Assembly (NCBI RefSeq): GCF_000685035.1
Contig: NZ_BAYB01000028.1
Coordinates: 62,001-126,000, forward strand
Reading direction: 5' to 3'
Source of the DNA: Paraburkholderia ferrariae NBRC 106233
GTDB taxonomy: Bacteria; Pseudomonadota; Gammaproteobacteria; Burkholderiales; Burkholderiaceae
Length of the DNA: 64,000 bases
Both the position numbers and the translations under genes were made by a program. Positions 24,875 to 33,953 of this stretch are shown here, piece by piece (position 1 is the stretch's first letter; each line of letters opens with the position of its first letter). Below the pieces are notes generated by a model, which did not search any database, had not been told where the DNA came from, and saw nothing but the letters and a program-made list of their open reading frames with translations.

Positions 24875-26194
24875 TCAGAGCGGCTTCATCCGGTATTCGG
24901 CGCTGCGCGCATGCGCCTGCAGGCCCTCGCCATAGGCGAGTTCCGCGGCGATTTCGCCGAGCGTCTGCGCACCTTCCGCGCTGACCTCGATGACGCTCGA
25001 GCGCTTGAGGAAATCATAGACGCCGAGCGGCGACGAGAAACGTGCGGTACGAGACGTAGGCAGCACGTGATTCGGCCCCGCGCAGTAGTCGCCGAGGCTC
25101 TCGCTCGTATAGCGGCCGAGGAAGATCGCGCCCGCGTGGCGGATTTCGTTGCCCCACTTCTGCGGCTCCAGCGCCGAGATTTCGAGGTGCTCGGGCGCGA
25201 TCTCGTTGGCGATCGCGCAGGCTTCGGCCATGTCGCGCACCTTCACCAGCGCGCCGCGGTTCGTGAGCGACGTGGCGATCACGTCGGCACGCGGCATGGT
25301 CGGCAGCAGCTCGCCGATGGCCTCCTCCACGCGCGCGATGAACGACGCGTCCGGGCACAGCAGGATCGACTGCGCAAGTTCGTCGTGCTCGGCCTGCGAG
25401 AACAGGTCCATCGCCACCCAGCGCGGGTCGGTCGTGCCGTCGCACAGGACGAGGATTTCCGAGGGCCCGGCGATCATGTCGATGCCCACCGTGCCGAACA
25501 CGCGGCGCTTGGCCGAGGCCACGTAGGCGTTGCCCGGGCCGCAGATCTTGTCCACGGCCGGAATGGTCGCGGTGCCGTAGGCGAGCGCCGCCACGGCCTG
25601 GGCGCCGCCGATCGTGAACACGCGGTCCACGCCGCCCAGCAGCGCCGCCGCCAGCACGAGCGGATTCTTCACGCCGTCGGGCGTGGGCACGACCATGACG
25701 ATCTCGCGCACGCCCGCAACCCGTGCGGGAATCGCGTTCATCAGCACCGACGACGGATACGCCGCCTTGCCGCCCGGCACGTACAGGCCCACCCGGTCGA
25801 GCGGCGTGACTTTCTGGCCGAGCACCGTGCCGTCCGCTTCGGTGTACTGCCAGCTATGCGAGCCGCACTCGATGCGCTGCTTCTCGTGGTAGCCGCGCAC
25901 GCGCGCCGCCGCCGCTTCGAGCGCCGCGCGCTGCTTGGGCTGGAGGCTCTCCAGCGCCGCTTCGAGCTCGCTCATCGGCAGCTCGAGCGACGCGACGCTC
26001 GCCGCCGAAAGCCGGTCGAAGCGGTTCGTGTACTCGAGCACCGCAGCGTCGCCGCGCGCTTTCACGTCGGCAAGAATCTGCGCCACCGAGCGCTCGATCG
26101 CCTCGTCTTCGCTCGCCTCGAACGCGAGCACCGCGTGCAGCGCCTTTTTGAAACCTCCGACGCTGGAATCGAGTTTGCGAATCGTGATAGCCAT
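24875..26194 (-). CDS. hisD: Histidinol dehydrogenase
   Basis: A 439-residue zinc- and NAD-dependent enzyme for the last two steps of histidine synthesis. It contains the family signature region (VDKICGPGNAYVASAKRRVF), the zinc and catalytic His cluster of FSQAEHDELAQ, and HAGAIFLGRYTSE with the general-base His and Glu residues. The ATG at 26194 (MAITIRK) is favoured; an upstream ATG would add four residues. Confidence 0.97.
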   Translation of the reverse strand: MAITIRKLDSSVGGFKKALHAVLAFEASEDEAIERSVAQILADVKARGDAAVLEYTNRFDRLSAASVASLELPMSELEAALESLQPKQRAALEAAAARVRGYHEKQRIECGSHSWQYTEADGTVLGQKVTPLDRVGLYVPGGKAAYPSSVLMNAIPARVAGVREIVMVVPTPDGVKNPLVLAAALLGGVDRVFTIGGAQAVAALAYGTATIPAVDKICGPGNAYVASAKRRVFGTVGIDMIAGPSEILVLCDGTTDPRWVAMDLFSQAEHDELAQSILLCPDASFIARVEEAIGELLPTMPRADVIATSLTNRGALVKVRDMAEACAIANEIAPEHLEISALEPQKWGNEIRHAGAIFLGRYTSESLGDYCAGPNHVLPTSRTARFSSPLGVYDFLKRSSVIEVSAEGAQTLGEIAAELAYGEGLQAHARSAEYRMKPL

Positions 26195-26293
26195 GCTGAT
26201 ACCCATCCGTAACGATTGTGCGCGCGGTGCCTTGAAGCCCCTCGCGCCGACGACGCCGTGTCCCGGCCGGTCTTGCCCCGCGCTTTACGTGTT

Positions 26294-26998
26294 TTACGTG
26301 CTTTGGCCGGCCACGTCCGCGCCGCGCCGCGACGCGCGTTCGAACGCGTCGATGAAAGGCCGCAGCGCGGCGCGCTTCAGCTTGAGCGCCGCCTGGTTCA
26401 CGACGAGGCGCGACGAGATCGGCATGATCTCCTCCACCTCGACCAGATTGTTCGCGCGCAGCGTGCCGCCCGAGCTGACGAGATCGACGATCGCGTCGGC
26501 GAGGCCCACGAGCGGCGCCAGTTCCATCGAGCCATAGAGCTTGATGAGATCGACGTGCACGCCCTTCGCCGCGAAATGCTGCCGCGCGGTTTCCGTGTAT
26601 TTCGTGGCGACGCGCAGGCGCGCGCCCTGGCGCACCGCGTTCGCGTAGTCGAAGCCCGCCTTCACGGCCACCGACATGCGGCAGCACGCGATGTCGAGGT
26701 CGATCGGCTGATACAGGCCGCTGCCGCCGTGTTCGAGCAGCACGTCCTTGCCCGCCACGCCGAAGTCCGCCGCGCCGTATTCCACGTAGGTCGGCACGTC
26801 GGTCGCGCGCACGATGATCACGCGCAGGTTCGGATCGGTGGTCGGCAGGATCAGCTTGCGCGAGGTCTCCGGATCTTCGGCCACCTGCACGCCCGCGGCG
26901 GCGAGGAGCGGCATCGTCTCCTCGAAAATGCGGCCCTTCGAAAGCGCGAGCGTGAGCGGCGCGCCTGCCGCCGCAGCCGGCGTCTGGACGGTGCTCAT
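26294..26998 (-). CDS. hisG: ATP phosphoribosyltransferase, short form
   Basis: A 234-residue catalytic subunit beginning after a short Ala-rich lead with LTLALSKGRIFEET and containing the PRPP motif VDLVSSGGTLRANNL. It lacks the C-terminal regulatory domain of the long form, so it should need HisZ, whose gene is not in this window. The start overlaps the murA stop by four bases (ATGA). It carries out the first step of histidine synthesis. Confidence 0.96.
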   Translation of the reverse strand: MSTVQTPAAAAGAPLTLALSKGRIFEETMPLLAAAGVQVAEDPETSRKLILPTTDPNLRVIIVRATDVPTYVEYGAADFGVAGKDVLLEHGGSGLYQPIDLDIACCRMSVAVKAGFDYANAVRQGARLRVATKYTETARQHFAAKGVHVDLIKLYGSMELAPLVGLADAIVDLVSSGGTLRANNLVEVEEIMPISSRLVVNQAALKLKRAALRPFIDAFERASRRGADVAGQST

Positions 26999-28359
26999 GC
27001 TGCGTTCCCCTTGATGCGCTTCACGTTCGCGCCGATCTTCGTGAGCTTCTCTTCCATGCGGTCGTAGCCGCGGTCGAGGTGATAGATGCGGTCGATCAGC
27101 GTTTCGCCTTCGGCGCACAGGCCCGCGATCACGAGGCTCGCCGACGCGCGCAGGTCGGTGGCCATGACCTTCGCGCCCGAAAGCTTCTCGACGCCCGCCA
27201 CCAGCGCCGTATTGCCGTCGATGGTGATGCTCGCGCCGAGGCGGTTGAGTTCCTGCACGTGCATGAAGCGGTTCTCGAAGATCGTTTCCACCACCTGCGA
27301 GGTGCCGTCCGCCAGCGCGTTGAGCGCCATGAACTGCGCCTGCATGTCGGTCGGGAAAGCCGGGTATTCGGAGGTGCGCACGTTCACGGCGCGCGCGCGG
27401 CCGTCCATGCGCACGCGCATCCAGTTGTCGCCCTCTTCGATCGTCACGCCGGCTTCGTGCAGCTTCTCGACCACGGCATCCAGAATGCCCGGGCGCACGT
27501 GGCGCAGCATGACGTCGCCGCCGGCGGCCGCCACCGCGCACAGGAACGTGCCGGCTTCGATGCGGTCGGGAATGACCGTGTGCGTGGCGCCGTGCAGCTT
27601 ATCCACGCCCTGGATCACGAGGCGGTCGGTGCCGATGCCCTCGATCTTCGCCCCCATCGCCACGAGCAGGTGCGCGAGATCGCTCACTTCGGGCTCGCGC
27701 GCAGCGTTCTCGATCACCGTTTCGCCCTCGGCGAGCACGGCGGCCATCAGCAGGTTTTCCGTGCCGGTGACCGTGATCATGTCGGTGACGATGCGCGCGC
27801 CCTTCAGGCGCTTCGCACGCGCTTCGATGAAGCCGTGCTCGATCGTGATCTCGGCGCCCATCGCCTGCAGGCCCTTGATGTGCTGGTCCACGGGGCGCGC
27901 GCCGATCGCGCAGCCGCCCGGCAGCGACACCTTCGCCTCGCCAAAGCGCGCGACGAGCGGCCCGAGCACGAGAATCGAAGCGCGCATGGTCTTCACGAGT
28001 TCGTAGGGCGCGACGAGATGAGTCACGCCCGAAGCGTCGAGCTGCACGCTGCTGCCCGCCTGTTCTGTACGCACGCCCATCTGGTTGAGCAGCTTGAGCG
28101 TGGTGCGCACGTCCTGCAGGTTGGGCACGTTCTCGAGATGAACCGGCTCCGCGCTCAGAAGGCCCGCGCACAGAATGGGCAGCGCCGCATTCTTCGCGCC
28201 GGAAACGGCCACTTCCCCCGCGAGCTTCTGCCCGCCGACGATGACGAGTTTGTCCATGCCTGAGGTTTCCTGATCGGTACGGCCTGCCTGCGGCGCCGCG
28301 GTCTTCGCTTCAGCGGTGGCGCCACTGGCGGCGCTGTCTTTGTCCTGGGTGATTCGCAC
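26995..28359 (-). CDS. murA: UDP-N-acetylglucosamine 1-carboxyvinyltransferase
   Basis: The enzyme makes the first committed precursor of peptidoglycan. The core begins DKLVIVGGQKLAGEVAVSGA with substrate-binding Lys-Asn (SGAKNAAL), and the loop GGCAIGARPVDQHI carries the catalytic Cys (Cys150), the fosfomycin target. From the GTG at 28359 the protein has 454 residues, about 35 more than E. coli MurA. That start lies 12 bases after the bolA-type gene and fits the longer N-termini I remember from Burkholderia. An internal ATG at 28257 with AGGA ten bases upstream would give 420 residues and cannot be excluded. Its stop overlaps hisG. Confidence 0.95.
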   Translation of the reverse strand: MRITQDKDSAASGATAEAKTAAPQAGRTDQETSGMDKLVIVGGQKLAGEVAVSGAKNAALPILCAGLLSAEPVHLENVPNLQDVRTTLKLLNQMGVRTEQAGSSVQLDASGVTHLVAPYELVKTMRASILVLGPLVARFGEAKVSLPGGCAIGARPVDQHIKGLQAMGAEITIEHGFIEARAKRLKGARIVTDMITVTGTENLLMAAVLAEGETVIENAAREPEVSDLAHLLVAMGAKIEGIGTDRLVIQGVDKLHGATHTVIPDRIEAGTFLCAVAAAGGDVMLRHVRPGILDAVVEKLHEAGVTIEEGDNWMRVRMDGRARAVNVRTSEYPAFPTDMQAQFMALNALADGTSQVVETIFENRFMHVQELNRLGASITIDGNTALVAGVEKLSGAKVMATDLRASASLVIAGLCAEGETLIDRIYHLDRGYDRMEEKLTKIGANVKRIKGNAA

Positions 28360-28371
28360 TGATATTCCGGA

Positions 28372-28611
28372 TTATGCGTTCTGCCATTCGGCGGGCGTGA
28401 GCGTCTTCATGCTGAGCGCGTGGATCTCCTCGCGCATGCGGTCGCCGAGCGCGGCGTAGACCAGTTGATGGCGCTGGATCAGACGTTTGCCTTCGAACGA
28501 CGACGAGACGATGGTCGCGAAGAAGTGCTGGCCGTCGCCTTCCACTTCGAGGTGCTCGCACGCGAGCCCTGCGCCGATGTACTGCTTGACCTGTTCCGGA
28601 GTCGGCAACAT
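28372..28611 (-). CDS. ibaG: BolA-family protein, IbaG/YrbA-like
   Basis: A 79-residue protein of the BolA fold with the helix-turn region HFFATIVSSSFEGKRLIQRH, the conserved His in RHQLVYAALGDRM and HALSMKTLTP near the end. IbaG proteins bind monothiol glutaredoxins and iron-sulfur clusters and take part in acid or envelope stress. It sits directly before murA, the order also seen in E. coli (ibaG-murA). Confidence 0.93.
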   Translation of the reverse strand: MLPTPEQVKQYIGAGLACEHLEVEGDGQHFFATIVSSSFEGKRLIQRHQLVYAALGDRMREEIHALSMKTLTPAEWQNA

Positions 28612-28632
28612 GGTGAGAAGCTCCTGTCCTGC

Positions 28633-29388
28633 TTAGTGGCGCAGCTTGTAGCCGGTCGCGAGCAGACGCATCGCGAGCGCGGCGAGCGCCACGAAAAAGA
28701 CGAAAACGATCGAGAGGCTCGCGAACGGATTCACGTCGGACAAACCGAAGAAACCGTAGCGAAAGCCGTCGATCATGTAGAAAAACGGGTTGAGCCGCGA
28801 CACTTCGCGCCACACGGGCGGCAGCGTATGGGTCGAATAGAACACGCCCGAGAGGAACGTGAGCGGCATGATGAGGAAGTTCTGGAACGCGGCGAGCTGG
28901 TCGAACTTCTCGGCCCAGATGCCGGCGATGAGGCCGAGCGTGCCGAGAATGGCCGAGCCGAGCACCGCGAAGGCCACGATATAGAACGGCGCCGCGAAGC
29001 TCACCGGAATGAACCAGATCGTCACGACGAACACGCCCGCGCCGACCGCGAGCCCGCGCACGATGGAGGCGAGCACGTAAGCGCCGAACATCTCCCAGGC
29101 GGCGAGCGGCGGCAGCAGAACGAACACCAGATTGCCGGTGATCTTCGACTGGATCAGCGACGACGAGCTGTTCGCGAACGCGTTCTGCAGCACGCTCATC
29201 ATCACGAGGCCGGGGATCAGGAAGCTCGTGTACTCCACGCCCGGATACACCTGCACGTGGCCGCGCAGCGCGTGGCCGAAAATCGTCAGATAAAGCAGCG
29301 CGGTGATGACGGGCGCGAGCACGGTCTGGAAAGCCACCTTCCAGAAGCGCAGGACTTCCTTGTAGAACAGCGTGCGGAACCCGCTCAT
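28633..29388 (-). CDS. yadH: ABC-2 type permease, YadH-like
   Basis: A 251-residue permease with six hydrophobic helices and the ABC-2 signature region (about residues 190-225, including MPLTFLSGVFYS). It pairs with the ATPase encoded just upstream; the ATG at 29388 overlaps the ATPase stop by four bases. E. coli YadH has 256 residues. The exported substrate is unknown. The location between Mla and murA genes suggests a lipid or envelope substrate, which is inference. Confidence 0.93.
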   Translation of the reverse strand: MSGFRTLFYKEVLRFWKVAFQTVLAPVITALLYLTIFGHALRGHVQVYPGVEYTSFLIPGLVMMSVLQNAFANSSSSLIQSKITGNLVFVLLPPLAAWEMFGAYVLASIVRGLAVGAGVFVVTIWFIPVSFAAPFYIVAFAVLGSAILGTLGLIAGIWAEKFDQLAAFQNFLIMPLTFLSGVFYSTHTLPPVWREVSRLNPFFYMIDGFRYGFFGLSDVNPFASLSIVFVFFVALAALAMRLLATGYKLRH

Positions 29389-30311
29389 GCCAGCCCCTCG
29401 ATCACTTCCGGCGCGCTCATCACCTGCACGAAAACATCCTCCAGATCGGCCTTGCGGACCTCGATTTCCTCTAGCCGGCAGCCGTTCGCGCGGCACAGCG
29501 CGAGAATGCGCTCGACCTCGTCGTAATTCGCGAGGCGCAGCAGATGCTGGTGCACGTCGGCATTCGACGGATCGACTTCAAGCGCGCGCAGCTCGGCGGG
29601 CAGCACGCCTTCGGAGAAACGCAGGAAAAGCTGCGTGCCGGCGAAGCGCTGCAGGAGCGCGCTCGTGCGCTCGAGCGCCACCACCTCGCCGCGGCGCAGC
29701 ATGGCGATGCGGTCGCACAGCGCTTCGGCCTCTTCGAGATAGTGCGTGGTCAGCACGATCGTGTGGCCTTCGCGGTTCAGGCGCGCGATGAACTTCCAGA
29801 GCGTCTGGCGCAGTTCGACGTCGACGCCGGCGGTCGGCTCGTCGAGCACGATCACGGGCGGACGATGCACGAGCGCCTGCGCGACCAGCACGCGGCGCTT
29901 CATGCCGCCCGAGAGCGCACGCATGTTGACGTCGGCCTTTTCGGTGAGGTCGAGGTTCGCCATCACCTCGTCGATCCACGCGTCGTTGTTGCGCAGGCCG
30001 AAATAGCCGGACTGGATGCGCAGCGTCTCGCGCACCGTGAAGAACGGGTCGAATACGAGTTCCTGGGGCACGACGCCGAGACTGCGGCGCGCGTTGCGGT
30101 AGTCCTCGACGACGTCGTGGCCGCGCACGGCGATCGACCCTTCGTCGGCACGCGCGAGGCCCGCCAGGATGCTGATGAGCGTCGTCTTGCCCGCGCCATT
30201 CGGACCGAGCAGCCCGAAGAATTCGCCCTCTTCGACCGTGAAGCTGACGCCCTTGAGCGCCTGCAGCTCTTTGTAGCGCTTCTTGACGTTACGGATTTCT
30301 ATGGCTGGCAT
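29385..30311 (-). CDS. yadG: ABC transporter ATP-binding protein, YadG-like
   Basis: A 308-residue ATPase. It contains Walker A GPNGAGKTT (residues 36-44), signature ALSGGMKRRVLVAQAL, Walker B VIVLDEPTAGVD and the switch His in LTTHYLEEAE. It belongs to the YadG/CcmA type of exporters. I chose the ATG at 30311; the longer open frame has a leader unlike the family. It is coupled to yadH. Confidence 0.94.
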   Translation of the reverse strand: MPAIEIRNVKKRYKELQALKGVSFTVEEGEFFGLLGPNGAGKTTLISILAGLARADEGSIAVRGHDVVEDYRNARRSLGVVPQELVFDPFFTVRETLRIQSGYFGLRNNDAWIDEVMANLDLTEKADVNMRALSGGMKRRVLVAQALVHRPPVIVLDEPTAGVDVELRQTLWKFIARLNREGHTIVLTTHYLEEAEALCDRIAMLRRGEVVALERTSALLQRFAGTQLFLRFSEGVLPAELRALEVDPSNADVHQHLLRLANYDEVERILALCRANGCRLEEIEVRKADLEDVFVQVMSAPEVIEGLA

Positions 30312-30447
30312 GACTCGAGCGCCGCCCGTCTCATGGCGGTGCGGCTGTGTAAGTGCATCAATGCTGCGGGGAGACCGGGAATTGGGGGACAGCTCGTGGC
30401 GCCGTCCGGCCGCCGAGAATCCGGTGGCAATGCCCAAAAAACGGTTG

Positions 30448-30453
30448 ATTATA
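30448..30453 (-). promoter_or_regulatory. Possible internal promoter ahead of yadGH
   Basis: The minus strand carries a perfect TATAAT about 137 bases before the yadG start, in the 210-base gap after mlaB. No convincing -35 hexamer lies 17 bases further upstream. It may drive the yadGH-ibaG-murA-his part of the long gene array separately from the mla genes. Confidence 0.35.
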
Positions 30454-30521
30454 GGGCAAAGTCGGAAGGCCCGACCTGGCCCGAAGAGGGGGAAGGCAAC
30501 GGGCCGATGGCCCGCTGCGCG

Positions 30522-30794
30522 TCAATGTCGCTCGTGGAGGAGCGAATCGACGCCGTAGGCGTGCGCGAGACTCGCGAGCTTGGCGGGCAGGTTGAGGACG
30601 TCGAGCGTGGCGCCGCGCTCGCGCGCGGCGCGCTGCCATGCGATCAGCACGGCGAGCGCCGAGGAATCGAAATGCGTGAGCGGCGCGCAGTCCACGGCAC
30701 TCGCGCCCTGCGCAATCCGGGCGAGACCCGCCGAGAGCGCGGCTTTCGCGCTCTCGAGGGTCAGCGTGGCGCCGGTATCGAAGCGTGTGCTCAC
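30522..30794 (-). CDS. mlaB: STAS-domain protein MlaB
   Basis: A 90-residue single STAS domain with the conserved LTHFDSSALAVLIAW segment around the central Ser. MlaB is the small cytoplasmic subunit that binds MlaF and is needed for activity of the MlaFEDB complex. The GTG start at 30794 overlaps the mlaC stop by four bases, which settles the start. Confidence 0.9.
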   Translation of the reverse strand: MSTRFDTGATLTLESAKAALSAGLARIAQGASAVDCAPLTHFDSSALAVLIAWQRAARERGATLDVLNLPAKLASLAHAYGVDSLLHERH

Positions 30795-31420
30795 GAGGTC
30801 TTGCCCGCGGCGAGCTGCTGGTTGCGTTGCGTGAGGAACTGGATCAGGCCGTCCACGCCGCCTTGCTGGATCTTTTCCTGGAACTGCTGCTGGTATGCCT
30901 GGATCAGCCACGCGCCGAGCACGTTGATGTCATACACGCGCCAGCCTTGCGGCGTCTTGTACAGGCGGTAGTCGAGCTCGATCGGCTGGCCGTTGTTCAT
31001 GACGGTCGAGCGCACGACGACATCGGTGTCGTCCGGGTTCGCGCGGAACGGCTTGTACTGGATCTGCTGGTCGCGCACCTGGGCGAGCGCGCCCGCGTAC
31101 GTGCGGATCAGGAGCATCTTGAACTGCTCGATGACCTTCGCCTGCTGATCCGGCGTGGCCGTGCGCCAGTTGCGGCCCATCGCGAGTTGCGTCGTGCGGC
31201 GGAAGTCCGTGTACGGCAGGATCTTCTCGTTCACGAGCTGGGTGATCTTGTCGAGATCGCCCGCCTGGATCGACTTGTCGCCGCGGATCTGGTCCATCAC
31301 CTGCTGGGTGATGGACTTGACCATCGCGTCCGGGTCGCTGGTGTCCACGGTCTGCGCCGAGGCGACGCCCGTCATCGCAAAAAACATGGCGAAAAGCGGA
31401 AACAGAAAGAATTTTTTCAT
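30791..31420 (-). CDS. mlaC: Periplasmic phospholipid-binding protein MlaC
   Basis: A 209-residue protein with a typical signal peptide (MKKFFLFPLFAMFFAMTGVA, cleavage near residue 22). The rest is the Tol_Tol_Ttg2/MlaC fold, with motifs such as KILPYTDFRRTTQLAMGRNW and WRVYDINVLGAWLIQ. It carries phospholipids between the outer membrane MlaA complex and the inner membrane MlaFEDB complex. The ATG at 31420 places the signal peptide at the N-terminus. Confidence 0.95.
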   Translation of the reverse strand: MKKFFLFPLFAMFFAMTGVASAQTVDTSDPDAMVKSITQQVMDQIRGDKSIQAGDLDKITQLVNEKILPYTDFRRTTQLAMGRNWRTATPDQQAKVIEQFKMLLIRTYAGALAQVRDQQIQYKPFRANPDDTDVVVRSTVMNNGQPIELDYRLYKTPQGWRVYDINVLGAWLIQAYQQQFQEKIQQGGVDGLIQFLTQRNQQLAAGKTS

Positions 31421-31597
31421 ATCTCGTCCTGCGTAATGGGGAGGAAGCGCCCCGTTGGAGCCAACGATATCACGCGAGTTCCGTGAGGCTCCACCCAAGA
31501 ACCGCAAAGATTCTGCGACAAGCGTTTCTGGTTGTTACGCCGGCCAGTTGCAGTGCTTTTTGTCTGATCTATGCGCGAAAAGACCCGAACAGCCGCC

Positions 31598-32533
31598 TCA
31601 ACGCAGGCGCAGCAGCGACGGATAGCCCACGCGCGCGGGCGGCACCATCTGGTCGGCCGGCACGGTCGTATCCGAAGCGCCGGCCGGCGCAACGGCCCCC
31701 GTCGGGCCGACGAGCGGCGCCGGAGCAAGACCCGCCGCAGCGGGCGTTCCCGAAGCTGCCGTGGCCGGCGCCGCGCCCTGATCGACATCCTCGTACTTCG
31801 GCGGCGGCGCACCTTCGCCGTAGTCGGGCAGATTCGACGATGCGTCGCCCTTGCCGTCGGAAAGCTGATAGCGGCGGCGCTGCAGGTAGCCGTTGCGCAC
31901 GAACGAGTACTTGTCGATGGCGGCGCCCTCGAGAATGTCGCTCGCGCCGAGCAGGTTCGCCCGCGTGCTGACCACGTTCAGGCCGTAGAGCCCCCAGCTG
32001 AGCGCCGCCGGATCGACATAGGTGAGCGGGTTGATGAAGTAGTTGCCCGCCGTGCCCACGGCGTCGCGCACCGTGCTCGGGCCGAACAGCGGCAGCACGA
32101 GGTACGGGCCGGCCGGCACGCCGTAATGGCCGAGCGTGAGGCCCAGATCCTGGTTGTGCTTGGGCAGCTTCGCGAGCGTCGCCACGTCGAACAGGCCACC
32201 GACCCCGAAGACCGTGTTGATCACGATCCGCATGATGTCCTCGACACCGTCGGCGATCTTCAACTGCAGGATGTTGTTCGCCGCGTTGTAGACGTCGCCG
32301 ATGTTCGAGAAGAAGTTCGTGACGCTGTCGCGCACCGGCTGCGGCGTCACCTTCACGTAGCCCTGGGCCACCGGCTTCAGTGCGTACTGGTCCACCTTGT
32401 CGTTGAAGGTGAACATCGTGCGGTTGAGGCCCTCCCACGGGTCGTCCTTCGACGGCGTCTGTACCGTCGAGCACCCCGCGAGAGCAAACGCCGCCACACC
32501 GATCGCGGCCGCGCGCATGCGCATCGTGAACAT
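31598..32533 (-). CDS. mlaA: Outer membrane lipoprotein MlaA (VacJ)
   Basis: A 311-residue lipoprotein. Its lipobox LAGC has Cys21. The conserved VacJ core (starting DPWEGLNRTMFTFND, and including HYGVPAGPYLVLPLFGPSTV) ends near residue 230. The last 80 residues are a Pro- and Ala-rich tail not found in E. coli MlaA. It removes phospholipids from the outer leaflet of the outer membrane. Here mlaA is inside the mla operon, between mlaD and mlaC. Confidence 0.95.
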   Translation of the reverse strand: MFTMRMRAAAIGVAAFALAGCSTVQTPSKDDPWEGLNRTMFTFNDKVDQYALKPVAQGYVKVTPQPVRDSVTNFFSNIGDVYNAANNILQLKIADGVEDIMRIVINTVFGVGGLFDVATLAKLPKHNQDLGLTLGHYGVPAGPYLVLPLFGPSTVRDAVGTAGNYFINPLTYVDPAALSWGLYGLNVVSTRANLLGASDILEGAAIDKYSFVRNGYLQRRRYQLSDGKGDASSNLPDYGEGAPPPKYEDVDQGAAPATAASGTPAAAGLAPAPLVGPTGAVAPAGASDTTVPADQMVPPARVGYPSLLRLR

Positions 32534-32544
32534 TGTTGTTCTCC

Positions 32545-33078
32545 TTATTTGCCTGCCGCGCCCGAGCCCGCTTCTGCGGGCGCCGGGGCCGTGCCGCTGC
32601 CGGCCGCCGGTTTCGCAGCCCCCGAATCCGCCGCCTTGCTGTAAAGGAACTGGCTGATCAGATTCTCGAGCACGATCGCCGATTGCGTCATCGAAATGGT
32701 GTCGCCCGCCTTGAGCATTTCGGTGTCGCCGCCCGGCTCCAGACCGATGTACTGCTCGCCGAGCAGCCCCGAGGTCAGGATCTTCGCGGACGTATCCTTC
32801 GGAAACTGGTACTGCTGGTCGATATTGATCGTGACCAGCGCCTGGTAGGTGTTCGTATCGAAGCCGATCGAGGCCACGCGGCCCACCGTCACGCCCGCGC
32901 TCTTCACGGGCGCGCGCGGCTTGAGGCCGCCGATATTGTCGAACCTGAGCTTCACCGGGTAGGTGGACTGGAACGACAGCGAGCTCATGTTGCCGGCCTT
33001 CAGCGCGAGAAACAGCAGCGCAATAAAGCCCAGCACCACGAACAGGCCGACCCAGAAGTCGAGAGCATTCTTTTTCAT
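32545..33078 (-). CDS. mlaD: MCE-domain protein MlaD
   Basis: A 177-residue inner membrane protein. One N-terminal helix (about residues 7-25) is followed by an MCE domain (about 38-115) with the NIGGLKPRAPVKSAGVTVG and GLLGEQYIGLEPG segments, then a helix and a Pro/Ala-rich tail. It forms the periplasmic hexameric ring of MlaFEDB. Start ATG at 33078 has GGGA six to nine bases upstream; an ATG two codons earlier is possible. Confidence 0.94.
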   Translation of the reverse strand: MKKNALDFWVGLFVVLGFIALLFLALKAGNMSSLSFQSTYPVKLRFDNIGGLKPRAPVKSAGVTVGRVASIGFDTNTYQALVTINIDQQYQFPKDTSAKILTSGLLGEQYIGLEPGGDTEMLKAGDTISMTQSAIVLENLISQFLYSKAADSGAAKPAAGSGTAPAPAEAGSGAAGK

Positions 33079-33176
33079 CGTCATCCCATCAGAATCCGTT
33101 GCGGCGGCATCCGGTGCCGGCCGTCTGCTGCGGGCCGCGGCGCGCGCCGCCCAGCGCGGCACGCGCCCGGCGCGGC

Positions 33177-33953
33177 TTAGCTAAACATCAGTGCGGTAAG
33201 CAGGAAGTCGAGGCCCAGCACCGCGAGCGACGCGTACACGACCGTCTTGGTGGTCGCACGCGAAACGCCCTCGGGCGTCGGCTTGGCTTCGTAGCCCTGG
33301 TAGAGCGCGGTGAACGTCACGGCGAAACCGAACACGATGCTCTTGATCACGCCGTTGCCCACGTCGGTCCAGACGTCCACGCCGCCTTGCATCTGCGACC
33401 AGAACGCGCCCGCATCGACGCCGATCAGCAGCACGCCCACCACGTAGCCGCCCAGTATGCCGACCGCGCTGAAGATCGCCGCGAGGATCGGCATGGCGAT
33501 CACGCCTGCCCACATGCGCGGCGCGACCACGATGCGCACGGGATCGACGGCCATCATTTCCATGGCGGTAAGCTGCTCGCCGGCCTTCATCAGGCCGATT
33601 TCGGCCGTGAGCGACGTGCCGGCGCGGCCCGCGAAGAGCAGCGCCGTGACGACCGGCCCGAGCTCGCGTACGAGCGAGAGCGCCACCAGCAGCCCCAGCG
33701 CCTGCTCGGAGCCGTAGCGGTTGAGCGTGTAGTAGCCCTGCAGGCCGAGCACGAAGCCCACGAAGAGCCCCGAAACGGCAATGATCAACAGCGAATAATT
33801 ACCGACGAAGTGGATCTGCTTCGTGACAAGCCGCGGGCGCCGCAAAAGCGGAAAGAATTCGACCACGAGGCGCACGAAGAAGCGCGCCGCATGGCCGGCG
33901 CGCGCGATCTGGTCGAGCACCGCGCGCCCGAGCGAACTGATGGCGCCGATCAT
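33177..33953 (-). CDS. mlaE: MlaE permease of the phospholipid transport complex
   Basis: A 258-residue membrane protein of the MlaE (DUF140) family with five helices and the motif LFAGRAGTSLTAEIGLMKAGEQLTAM split over residues about 115-140; only the core GRAGTSLTAEIG is cited as signature. It forms the transmembrane dimer of MlaFEDB. Its start overlaps the mlaF stop by four bases, and mlaD follows after 98 bases. Confidence 0.94.
   Translation of the reverse strand: MIGAISSLGRAVLDQIARAGHAARFFVRLVVEFFPLLRRPRLVTKQIHFVGNYSLLIIAVSGLFVGFVLGLQGYYTLNRYGSEQALGLLVALSLVRELGPVVTALLFAGRAGTSLTAEIGLMKAGEQLTAMEMMAVDPVRIVVAPRMWAGVIAMPILAAIFSAVGILGGYVVGVLLIGVDAGAFWSQMQGGVDVWTDVGNGVIKSIVFGFAVTFTALYQGYEAKPTPEGVSRATTKTVVYASLAVLGLDFLLTALMFS

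Noticed and set aside
22896..24935. A 679-codon plus-strand frame opposite hisB and hisC
   Set aside because: Same reason: a mirror of strong codon bias in the real minus-strand genes, with Arg/His-rich composition and no domain.
23598..26194. Large hisC-hisD gap as a site of an overlooked gene
   Set aside because: The 200 bases at 24675-24874 are extremely GC-rich and hold no frame with a start, ribosome site and plausible composition.
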